From Pseudomonas hunanensis (GTDB lineage: Bacteria; Pseudomonadota; Gammaproteobacteria; Pseudomonadales; Pseudomonadaceae): a DNA stretch of 64,000 nucleotides. This document shows positions 7,272 through 14,589 of this stretch, piece by piece (within the stretch, counting starts at the first letter, position 1; each line of letters begins with the position of its first letter). Location of the stretch: positions 1-64,000 of the forward strand of contig NZ_QJRC01000104.1 in assembly GCF_013393325.1 (NCBI RefSeq), given 5' to 3'. The position numbers and the translations under genes are program-made. The notes beneath the pieces were generated by a model. That model was given only the letters and a program-made list of their open reading frames with translations. It did not search any database and was not told where the DNA came from.

Positions 7272-8984
7272 ATGCCTTCCGCTCCCTTCGAAACCGAATG
7301 CGATGTACTGGTCATAGGCTCTGGCGCCGCCGGGCTGGCTGCGGCCGTAACGGCTGCCTGGCATGGGCAGAAGGTGATCCTGGTGGAGAAGGAACCGGTG
7401 TTTGGCGGTGCCACCGCCTGGTCCGGTGGCTGGGCCTGGGCGCCGCGCAATCCACTGGCGCGCAGGGCCGGCATCGTAGAAGACATCGAACAGCCACGCA
7501 CTTATCTGCGCCATGAACTGGGGGCTAACTACAACGCCGAGTGCGTCGATGCCTTCCTTGAAGCGTGCCCGCACATGGTGGCGTTTTTCGAGAAGCACAC
7601 GGCGTTGCAGTTTGCCGACGGCAACGGTATACCCGACATGCATGGCGACACACCGGGGGCAGCCCAGGGCGGGCACCAGGTGATCGCCGCGCCCTATGAC
7701 GCCCGCGAGGTTGGCGCCCTGCTGCCGCGCTTGCGCAAGACCCTGCGCGAAACCTCATTCATGGGCATGCCGATCATGGCCGGCGCCGACCTTGCTGCTT
7801 TTCTCAACATGACCCGCTCGCCCAAAGCCCTGCTGCATGTGTGCAAACGCTTTGGCCGCCACCTGTACCACCTGGCCCGCTACGGCCGGGCGATGCACCT
7901 GGTCAACGGCGTGGCGCTGGTGGCGCGCCTGGCCAAATCGGCGCAGGACCTGGGCGTGCACCTGCAAGAGTCGGCGCCGGCCAAGCACCTGCTGGTCGAG
8001 GATGGCCAGGTGCGCGGGGCACGGGTGGCCACACCGCAGGGCGAGCAGCTGATTCGCGCCAAGGCCGTAGTGCTGGCGGCAGGCGGCTTCCCCAACGACA
8101 ACGCCCGCCGCCGGCAATTGTTCCCCCGCGATGCCAGCGGCCACGACAACCTGGCGCTGCCGCCCAAGGGCTGCTCGGGCGATGGCCTGCGCCTGGGGGA
8201 ATCTGCCGGTGGCGTGGTTGCCACCGACTTGAAATCGCCGGTGGCCTGGGCACCGGTTTCGCAGGTGCCGCACCGCGACGGCAGCGTCGGCCATTTTCCG
8301 CACATTATCGAGCGCGGCAAGCCGGGCATTATCGGCGTGCTGGCCAACGGCAAGCGCTTCGTCAATGAAGCGCATGGCTACTACGACTATGTATCGGCGA
8401 TGGTCGCGGCGGTGCCGCAGGATGAAGCGGTGTGTTCGTGGCTGGTCTGCGACCATCGGTTCCTGCGCCGCTACGGGCTGGGCCACGCCCGCCCCGCGCC
8501 GTTGCCGGTGGGGCCCCATGTGCGCAGCGGCTACCTCAAGCAAGGTGCCACGCTGGAAGCGTTGGCGGATGCCTGCGGCATTGACCCGGCCGGGTTAAGG
8601 GCCACGGTCAGCGACTTCAACAAGCACGCACGCAATGGCCAGGACCCCGCCTTTGGCCGGGGGTCCACGCCGTTCAACCGCAAGCAAGGCGACCCTGGGC
8701 ACAAAGGCCCCAACCCTTGCGTGGCGCCCATCGAGCACGGGCCGTTCTATGCGGTGAAAGTACAGCCCGGCTGCTTCGGCACCTTTGCCGGGCTGCGCAC
8801 CGACGGCAATGCCCAGGTGCTGGATGAGGCCGGGCAGCCGATTGCAGGTTTGTATGCGGCGGGTACCGACATGGCCAGCGTGTTTGGTGGCTGGTACCCA
8901 TCGGGCGGCATCAACCTGGGGCCGGCGCTGACCTTCGGCTATGTGGCCGGGCGGCATATTGCCGGGGCGCAAGGATACGAGTGA
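7272..8984 (+). CDS. FAD-dependent dehydrogenase of the ketosteroid dehydrogenase / fumarate reductase family
   Basis: 570 residues. The FAD-binding GSGAAG is at residues 16-21, with the family segment GGATAWSGG near residue 50. The C-terminal nucleotide-binding strand GLYAAGTDMAS is followed by GGWYPSGGINLGPAL, as in 3-ketosteroid-delta1-dehydrogenases. Members introduce or reduce a carbon-carbon double bond next to a carbonyl. There is no haem domain and no secretion signal, so it is cytoplasmic. AGGAA precedes the ATG by eight bases. The upstream perfect IclR-type box places it in the same regulon as the Gfo/Idh-TIM operon, where it may dehydrogenate a cyclic keto intermediate. The actual substrate is not evident. 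Confidence 0.85.
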   Translation: MPSAPFETECDVLVIGSGAAGLAAAVTAAWHGQKVILVEKEPVFGGATAWSGGWAWAPRNPLARRAGIVEDIEQPRTYLRHELGANYNAECVDAFLEACPHMVAFFEKHTALQFADGNGIPDMHGDTPGAAQGGHQVIAAPYDAREVGALLPRLRKTLRETSFMGMPIMAGADLAAFLNMTRSPKALLHVCKRFGRHLYHLARYGRAMHLVNGVALVARLAKSAQDLGVHLQESAPAKHLLVEDGQVRGARVATPQGEQLIRAKAVVLAAGGFPNDNARRRQLFPRDASGHDNLALPPKGCSGDGLRLGESAGGVVATDLKSPVAWAPVSQVPHRDGSVGHFPHIIERGKPGIIGVLANGKRFVNEAHGYYDYVSAMVAAVPQDEAVCSWLVCDHRFLRRYGLGHARPAPLPVGPHVRSGYLKQGATLEALADACGIDPAGLRATVSDFNKHARNGQDPAFGRGSTPFNRKQGDPGHKGPNPCVAPIEHGPFYAVKVQPGCFGTFAGLRTDGNAQVLDEAGQPIAGLYAAGTDMASVFGGWYPSGGINLGPALTFGYVAGRHIAGAQGYE

Positions 8985-9010
8985 GGCAAGCCGAAAGGCT
9001 TGCAGCGCCC

Positions 9011-9027
9011 TGTTCAGAAAATGAACA
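9011..9027. promoter_or_regulatory. Upstream activating site 1 of the sigma-54 operon
   Basis: TGTTCA-GAAAA-TGAACA is a perfect dyad about 80 bases upstream of the -24 element at 9103. Confidence 0.75.
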
Positions 9028-9044
9028 CTCGCAAAACCGTCGAT

Positions 9045-9061
9045 TGTTCAGGTTGTGAACA
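9045..9061. promoter_or_regulatory. Upstream activating site 2 of the sigma-54 operon
   Basis: TGTTCA-GGTTG-TGAACA is a second perfect copy centred 34 bp from site 1, about three helical turns, as expected for cooperative enhancer binding. Confidence 0.75.
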
Positions 9062-9102
9062 CCGCCAGGCCCGCAGCTCCTGAATTCTATGGCCGCTGCA
9101 CC

Positions 9103-9120
9103 TTGGCACACCCCCTGCAA
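9103..9120 (+). promoter_or_regulatory. Sigma-54 (-24/-12) promoter
   Basis: TTGGCAC-N5-CTGCA: the invariant GG (9105-9106) and GC (9117-9118) are separated by exactly 10 bases. It lies about 37 bases before the aldehyde dehydrogenase start and downstream of two enhancer dyads. Confidence 0.85.
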
Positions 9121-9157
9121 CAAGCATCCGTGAACACAACAACACAGGATGCTTTGC

Positions 9158-10618
9158 GTGGATACCTTACTGCCCAACGAACTCTGGAACGAGCGGCTGT
9201 TCACCGGTACATGGGTACCCGGTGAGCTGCCCGCCACCGCCGTAACCTCCCCTGGCAATGGCGTGGCACTGGGTGCCCTGGCCAACGCCGGTGCCAAACA
9301 GGTGGAGCACAGCGCGCGCGAGGCCGCCACGGCCCAGCGCAGTTGGTATGCCCTGCCCTACGACGAACGCGCCAAAGTCCTGCGCAAGGCCGCCGCTATC
9401 GCCGAGCAATACCAGGCCGAGATCGCCAACTGGATCGTTCGCGAAAGTGGCTCGACCCAGGCCAAGGCCGGCTTCGAGGCCTCCATCAGCATCAAAGCGC
9501 TGCACGAAGCCTGTGCCCTTCCCTCGCGCAGCCAAGGCGAAGTACTGCCTTCCACAGCCGGCCGCCTGAGCATCGCGCGGCGCCGCCCGCTGGGCGTGAT
9601 CGGAGTCATTTCACCGTTCAACTTCCCGCTGTACCTGGCCATGCGTGCGGTTGCCCCGGCACTGGCCACGGGCAATGCGGTCGTGCTCAAGCCCGACCCG
9701 CGCACCGCAGTGTGCGGCGGCCATGTCATCGCCCGCATCTTCGAGCTGGCAGGTTTGCCGGCAGGCGTGCTGCATGTGCTGCCGGGCGGCGCAGAGGCCG
9801 GTGCAGCGCTGACTGCGTCACCCAGCGTGGCGATGATCCAGTTCACCGGTTCCACCGCCGCTGGCCGCAAAGTGGGCGAAGCTGCCGGTCGCCACCTGAA
9901 GAAAGTCTCGCTCGAACTGGGAGGCAAGAACTCGTTGATCATCCTCGACGACGCCGACCTGGACCTGGCCATCGCCAACGCTACCTGGGGGGTGTACCTG
10001 CACCAGGGGCAAATCTGCATGTCGACCGGCCGGGTGCTGGTGCAACGGGGCATCTATGACGCGTTCGTCGCGCGCCTGGTGGCCAAGGCACGCAGCCTGA
10101 CGGTGGGCGACCCGGCCAGCGGCCAGGTACACCTAGGCCCGCTGATCAACGCGGCCCAGCGTGACAACGCCTTGCGCATCGTCGACGCCGCACGCGCTGC
10201 CGGGGCAACGCTGGCAACCGGCGGTGCGGCTGACGGGCTGTTCTTCCAGCCGACCGTGCTCAGCGACGTGCAGCGTGACAACCCGGCATTTCACGAGGAG
10301 ATCTTTGGCCCCGTGGCCGTGGTGGTGCCGTTCGATAGAGATGAGCAGGCCGTGGAACTGGCCAACGACACGGACTACGGCTTGAGCGCCGCCATCCTGT
10401 CGCGCGATACCGGCCGCGCCTTGCGCCTGGGCGAACAATTGCGCACCGGGCTGCTGCATATCAACGACCAGACCGTCAACGACGAGGTCATCAACCCTTT
10501 CGGCGGCGTGGGTGCATCCGGCAACGGCAGCAGCATCGGTGGCGCCGCCAACTGGGAAGAGTTCACCCAATGGCAATGGCTGACCCTCAAGGGCCAAGCG
10601 CCTGCCTACCCCCTGTAA
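9158..10618 (+). CDS. Benzaldehyde-dehydrogenase-like NAD(P)-dependent aldehyde dehydrogenase
   Basis: 486 residues from the GTG at 9158, which has AGGA ten bases upstream; an ATG at 9149 is too close to that site but cannot be excluded. The fold is complete: NFPLYLAMRAVAPALATGNAVV, the general base E253 in LELGGK, and the nucleophile C287 in GQICMSTGR. The pattern 'NDEVINPFGGVGASGNG' near the end is typical of the XylC/AreC (benzaldehyde) and related aryl/terpenoid aldehyde branch. It is first in a sigma-54 operon with an alcohol dehydrogenase and a porin, so the pair probably converts an aromatic or allylic alcohol to the acid. The natural substrate is not decided by sequence. Confidence 0.85.
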   Translation: MDTLLPNELWNERLFTGTWVPGELPATAVTSPGNGVALGALANAGAKQVEHSAREAATAQRSWYALPYDERAKVLRKAAAIAEQYQAEIANWIVRESGSTQAKAGFEASISIKALHEACALPSRSQGEVLPSTAGRLSIARRRPLGVIGVISPFNFPLYLAMRAVAPALATGNAVVLKPDPRTAVCGGHVIARIFELAGLPAGVLHVLPGGAEAGAALTASPSVAMIQFTGSTAAGRKVGEAAGRHLKKVSLELGGKNSLIILDDADLDLAIANATWGVYLHQGQICMSTGRVLVQRGIYDAFVARLVAKARSLTVGDPASGQVHLGPLINAAQRDNALRIVDAARAAGATLATGGAADGLFFQPTVLSDVQRDNPAFHEEIFGPVAVVVPFDRDEQAVELANDTDYGLSAAILSRDTGRALRLGEQLRTGLLHINDQTVNDEVINPFGGVGASGNGSSIGGAANWEEFTQWQWLTLKGQAPAYPL

Positions 10619-10636
10619 CCCCGGAGAACAATAACA

Positions 10637-11761
10637 ATGACAACACCTCTGTTTCGCCCCATTCAAGCTGCCGTCACCCGTGGCAAAGGCGCCCCCTTCG
10701 TGCTGGAACAGGCGCGTATTCGTGCGCCGCAAGGTGATGAAGTGCTGGTGCGCATCGTCGCCACCGGCATGTGCCACACCGACATGATCGTGCGCGACCA
10801 GTACTACCCCGTGCCGCTGCCAGCGGTGCTGGGGCACGAAGGCTCTGGCATCGTCGAGGCCGTTGGCCCTCTGGTACAGAACCTGGCCGTGGGCGACCAC
10901 GTGGTGATGACCTACGGCTACTGCGGCCACTGCCTGGCCTGCGACGCAGGCCAGGCCGCCTACTGCCAGGACTTTTTCGGGCGCAATTTCAGTGGTGCTG
11001 GCCCCGAAGGCGAACATGCGCTGCAGGATGAACAAGGCTACGCCCTGAATGACCACTTCTTCGCCCAGTCGTCGTTCGCCACCTACGCACTGGGGCGCGA
11101 GAACAACACCGTGCGGGTGCCCAAGGAAGCGCCAATCGAGCTGCTTGGCCCGCTGGGTTGCGGTATCCAGACAGGCGCCGGCGCGGTGATCAACTCGCTC
11201 AGGGTCACCCCGGGCAGCGCCTTTGCCGCCTTTGGCGGCGGTGCGGTGGGCCTGTCCGCCGTGCTGGCCGCGCAAGTGGCAGGCGCCGCCACCATCATCG
11301 CGGTCGACGTGGTGCCTTCGCGTCTGGCGCTGGCCCTGGAGCTGGGCGCCACCCACGTGGTCAACAGCCGTGAAACCGACCCGGTGGCAGCCATCCGCGA
11401 AATCACCGGCGGCGGCGTGCAGTTCGCCCTGGAGTCCACGGGGCGCCCGGAAGTGCTGCGCCAGGCCGTGGATGCCCTTGGCAGCCGTGGCGCACTGGGG
11501 GTGGTCGGTGCGCCGCCGCTGGGCACCACTGCACAGTTCGACGTCAACGACCTGCTGCTGGGCGGCAAGGTCATTCGCGGCATCGTCGAGGGTGACAGCG
11601 TGCCGAAGAAGTTCATCCCCGAGCTGGTCAACCTGTACCTGCAGGGCCGCTTCGCCTTCGACAAACTGGTGCGTTTCTATGACTTCGAGCAGATCAACCA
11701 GGCCGCCGAGGACAGCGAAAAAGGCCTGACGCTGAAACCGATCATCCGTATCCAGAAGTAA
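10637..11761 (+). CDS. Zinc-dependent aryl/benzyl-alcohol-type dehydrogenase
   Basis: 374 residues of the medium-chain dehydrogenase family. Catalytic zinc ligands are C46 (MCHTD), H67 (LGHEGSG) and C175 (GPLGCGIQ). Structural zinc ligands are C96, C99, C102 and C110. The coenzyme fold carries AFGGGAVGLSAVLAA followed by an acidic residue in VDVV, favouring NAD. It belongs to the XylB/AreB/geraniol dehydrogenase-like class III-related branch. GGAG precedes the ATG, and the gene follows the aldehyde dehydrogenase by 18 bases. The two form an alcohol-to-acid oxidation couple in the cytoplasm. Confidence 0.87.
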   Translation: MTTPLFRPIQAAVTRGKGAPFVLEQARIRAPQGDEVLVRIVATGMCHTDMIVRDQYYPVPLPAVLGHEGSGIVEAVGPLVQNLAVGDHVVMTYGYCGHCLACDAGQAAYCQDFFGRNFSGAGPEGEHALQDEQGYALNDHFFAQSSFATYALGRENNTVRVPKEAPIELLGPLGCGIQTGAGAVINSLRVTPGSAFAAFGGGAVGLSAVLAAQVAGAATIIAVDVVPSRLALALELGATHVVNSRETDPVAAIREITGGGVQFALESTGRPEVLRQAVDALGSRGALGVVGAPPLGTTAQFDVNDLLLGGKVIRGIVEGDSVPKKFIPELVNLYLQGRFAFDKLVRFYDFEQINQAAEDSEKGLTLKPIIRIQK

Positions 11762-11821
11762 CGCCCCCAGGGGCAGCCAAGGGCTGCCCCACGCCATAAC
11801 AAGAACAAGGGAACCCCTGAC

Positions 11822-12712
11822 ATGACAAAGAACTCCAGCCTTGCCTGGGGCATGCTGGCCTGCGTGCTGGTTTCAGCCAAGGCCCTGGCTGTCGATGTGA
11901 ATGCCGGCGACTACACGGCGCTGCCCCCAGGCACCAACGTCGCCGCCTGGTACCAGCAATTCAGCCGCGCCGACCGCTTCAACGGCGACGGTGCGCCCGA
12001 CGCCACGCACGGCACCAGCCTGCGTTCCAACATCAGCATCCTGCGCCTGATCCATTTCACCGAAATCGGCGGTATCACGGTGGACCCGCAAATACTCCTG
12101 CCCTTTGGCCATGTCTACGACGTGAAGGTTGGCGGGCAGTCGCTGGGCAGCAACAGCGGCATGGCCGACCCGATCATCGGTGCCACCTTCTGGCTGGTAA
12201 ACCAGCCTGGGCTGGGCGCCAGCGGCCGCTACTTCGGCATTACCCCACTGCTGTACCTGCCGTGGGGCCAATACGACCGCGGCGCCGGCGTGAACCTGGG
12301 CGAAAACCGCTGGAAAGGCGACCTGCAACTGGGCTGGGTAGAACCGCTGTGGGGTCGCTGGTCCATGGAGTGGTATGCCGATGCCGTGTTCTATGGCAGC
12401 AACGACAAGGCCGGCAGCGGCAGCCAGACATTGCGCCAGGACACGACCTACCAGTTGCAGACCAACCTGCGCTACGACTTCAACCCGGCCCAGCGCCTGG
12501 CCCTGGGCTTCTCCGCCAGCGAAGGCGGCAAGCAGCACCTGTCGGGCGACTACACGGGACAGAAGACCGAGGTGCAGCAAGTGCGTCTGGAGTTTCAGCA
12601 GATGGTCGGCAGCACCGTGCAGTTGAGCGGCCAGTTGACCCACGACACCCGCGTGGTCGGTGGTTTCCAGGAGGACACCGGGGTCAACCTGCGGGCGCTG
12701 CTGCTGTTCTGA
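11822..12712 (+). CDS. Outer-membrane channel of the MetA/SphA (phenol degradation) family
   Basis: 296 residues with a signal peptide ending near SAKALA (about residue 23). The rest is an alternating beta-strand protein ending in ALLLF, a hydrophobic C-terminal aromatic residue typical of outer-membrane barrels. The body (aspects such as FGHVYDVKVGG and YLPWGQYDRG) fits the 'MetA-pathway of phenol degradation' transporter family that accompanies aromatic and alkyl-alcohol catabolism. It is third in the sigma-54 operon and probably admits the hydrophobic alcohol or aldehyde substrate. Confidence 0.82.
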   Translation: MTKNSSLAWGMLACVLVSAKALAVDVNAGDYTALPPGTNVAAWYQQFSRADRFNGDGAPDATHGTSLRSNISILRLIHFTEIGGITVDPQILLPFGHVYDVKVGGQSLGSNSGMADPIIGATFWLVNQPGLGASGRYFGITPLLYLPWGQYDRGAGVNLGENRWKGDLQLGWVEPLWGRWSMEWYADAVFYGSNDKAGSGSQTLRQDTTYQLQTNLRYDFNPAQRLALGFSASEGGKQHLSGDYTGQKTEVQQVRLEFQQMVGSTVQLSGQLTHDTRVVGGFQEDTGVNLRALLLF

Positions 12713-12795
12713 TGCTTGGCAGCCTTGACGCGCTGCTGGCAGCGGCGCAACGTGCGCAGTCAGCAGCGTGCCGTAAACCCTCACAAGGTGTACCC

Positions 12796-14586
12796 ATGGA
12801 TCGCCTACAACTCCAGTTGCACAGCGCCCGCCAGCAGTTCGCCGAAGGCCTGCCGTTGCCCGCCGGGCTGCTGCCGGAACCTATCGAGCGTTCGTGGGAG
12901 CGTTCCAGGGCCGCCGGGCTCAGCCCGTGGCAACCGCGCCTGGCACACGGGCAGCTGGATGTGCTGCCACTGACCGAGGCCGACAGCCAACTGGCTGCCT
13001 GCGTGCAGCCAGAGCTGGAACGGTTATGGGAACTGATTGGCGATTCGCACTGGATGCTGTTTTGCGTCAACCCGGATAACCGCATTGTCCAGACCCGCAA
13101 GCCATCAGGCATCGACGGCCCGTTGTCGGCCCTGCACACCGGGCGCCGGGTCAGCGAGGTCGACGTCGGCACCACTGCCCCGGCCTGCACGCTGATGGAC
13201 GGCCTGCCGGCGATCGTTGCCGGCAACCAGCATTACCTGCAGGAGTTTGCCCAGTTTTTCTGCGTCAGCGTGCCATTGCGCGGGGTCAATGGCGAGCTGC
13301 TCGGGGCGCTGGACCTGACCGGTATCGGCACACGCAATGCCGGGACCATGCTCGAACGCCTCAAACATGCGGCGCTGGCGACTGAAAACAATTTCTTCCA
13401 CGGCCTGCCGGGCTGCCGCATCCTGGAGCTGCAACACGACCCAAGGCTGCTCGGCTCGCCACTGCAGGCGCTGCTGGCCGTGCACGACGATGGCACGGTG
13501 TACGCAGCCAACCGCGCCGCACAGCAGTTGCTGGGCGTGCCCAGCTACCGCCCTGAAGGGCTGACGCTGGAGCAACTGTTCGACCGCCCTGGCCACAACG
13601 GCCTGGATGGCTCGCCGCAGCTGCTGGCCTTGGCCGACGGCTCACGCCTGTATGGCCGGCTATTGGCGCAGCCTGCCGCCAAGCCACGGCCACTGCGGGC
13701 CAGCCACACGGCGCTGGGCAGCGACCGGCGGGTCAACGCCCGCTTCGCAGATGCCTGCAAGGCCGTGGCTGGAAACCTGCCGGTGCTGATCACCGGGCCG
13801 ACCGGTTCTGGTAAAGAAGTGTTCGCCAAGGCGCTGCACGAACACTGCTGCCCACAGGCCCCGTTCATTGCAATCAACTGCGCAGCCCTGCCCGAGAGCC
13901 TCATCGAAGCTGAACTGTTCGGCTACACCGAAGGCAGCTTCACCGGCGCTCGCAAAGGCGGCGCCGTGGGCCTGCTGGAGTCCGCCGGCGACGGCATCTT
14001 GCTGCTGGACGAAATCGGTGACATGCCGTTGGCCCTGCAAAGCCGGCTGCTGCGTGCCTTGCAGGAGCGGCAGATCACCCGTGTTGGCAGCACCAGCAGC
14101 GTGGCGCTGAAGGCCCACGTTGTCGCCGCCACCCACAAGGACCTCGCCAGCCTGGTGAGCAGCGGCGGCTTTCGCGAGGACCTGTTCTACCGCCTGGACG
14201 GCCTGCGCGTGGCCCTGCCTGCCCTGGAACAGCGCCTGGACAAGGCGCAACTGATCGACAATTTCTTCCAGCGCCCAGGCTTCCCGCCGCTGGCGGCAGA
14301 GGCCAGGCGCCAATTGCAGGCCTACCACTGGCCGGGCAACCTGCGGCAACTGGACAACGTGGCGCGCCTGGTCGGGGTGCTGGCCGCTGGCGAACCGTGC
14401 ATCAACCTGCAGCACCTTCCCGACGACCTGCAAGGCCAGGCGCACGTGACCTCGTGCAACCTTGCCGACGCTACCCAGGAAGTGATCGAGCGCGTCCTGC
14501 TGGCCCATGCCGGTAACGTCAGCGCCGCCGCCAAGGAACTCGGTATCTCGCGCACTACCTTGTACAAGCGCCTGGGCAAGCAGTAA
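12796..14586 (+). CDS. Sigma-54-dependent enhancer-binding regulator (AcoR-like)
   Basis: 596 residues. An N-terminal GAF-type sensor region (about 60-200) and a PAS-like stretch (about 210-310) precede an AAA+ domain with Walker A GPTGSGKE at 334-341. The sigma-54 contact loop is GSFTGA (380-385), a permitted variant of GAFTGA, and Walker B lies in GILLLDEIGD. The C terminus is a Fis-type helix-turn-helix (AAKELGISRTTLYKRL). AAGGTG lies eight bases before the ATG. It follows the three-gene operon whose promoter has a -24/-12 element and paired enhancer sites, so it is almost certainly the activator, sensing an alcohol or aldehyde through its GAF/PAS part. Confidence 0.92.
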   Translation: MDRLQLQLHSARQQFAEGLPLPAGLLPEPIERSWERSRAAGLSPWQPRLAHGQLDVLPLTEADSQLAACVQPELERLWELIGDSHWMLFCVNPDNRIVQTRKPSGIDGPLSALHTGRRVSEVDVGTTAPACTLMDGLPAIVAGNQHYLQEFAQFFCVSVPLRGVNGELLGALDLTGIGTRNAGTMLERLKHAALATENNFFHGLPGCRILELQHDPRLLGSPLQALLAVHDDGTVYAANRAAQQLLGVPSYRPEGLTLEQLFDRPGHNGLDGSPQLLALADGSRLYGRLLAQPAAKPRPLRASHTALGSDRRVNARFADACKAVAGNLPVLITGPTGSGKEVFAKALHEHCCPQAPFIAINCAALPESLIEAELFGYTEGSFTGARKGGAVGLLESAGDGILLLDEIGDMPLALQSRLLRALQERQITRVGSTSSVALKAHVVAATHKDLASLVSSGGFREDLFYRLDGLRVALPALEQRLDKAQLIDNFFQRPGFPPLAAEARRQLQAYHWPGNLRQLDNVARLVGVLAAGEPCINLQHLPDDLQGQAHVTSCNLADATQEVIERVLLAHAGNVSAAAKELGISRTTLYKRLGKQ

Positions 14587-14589
14587 CGC

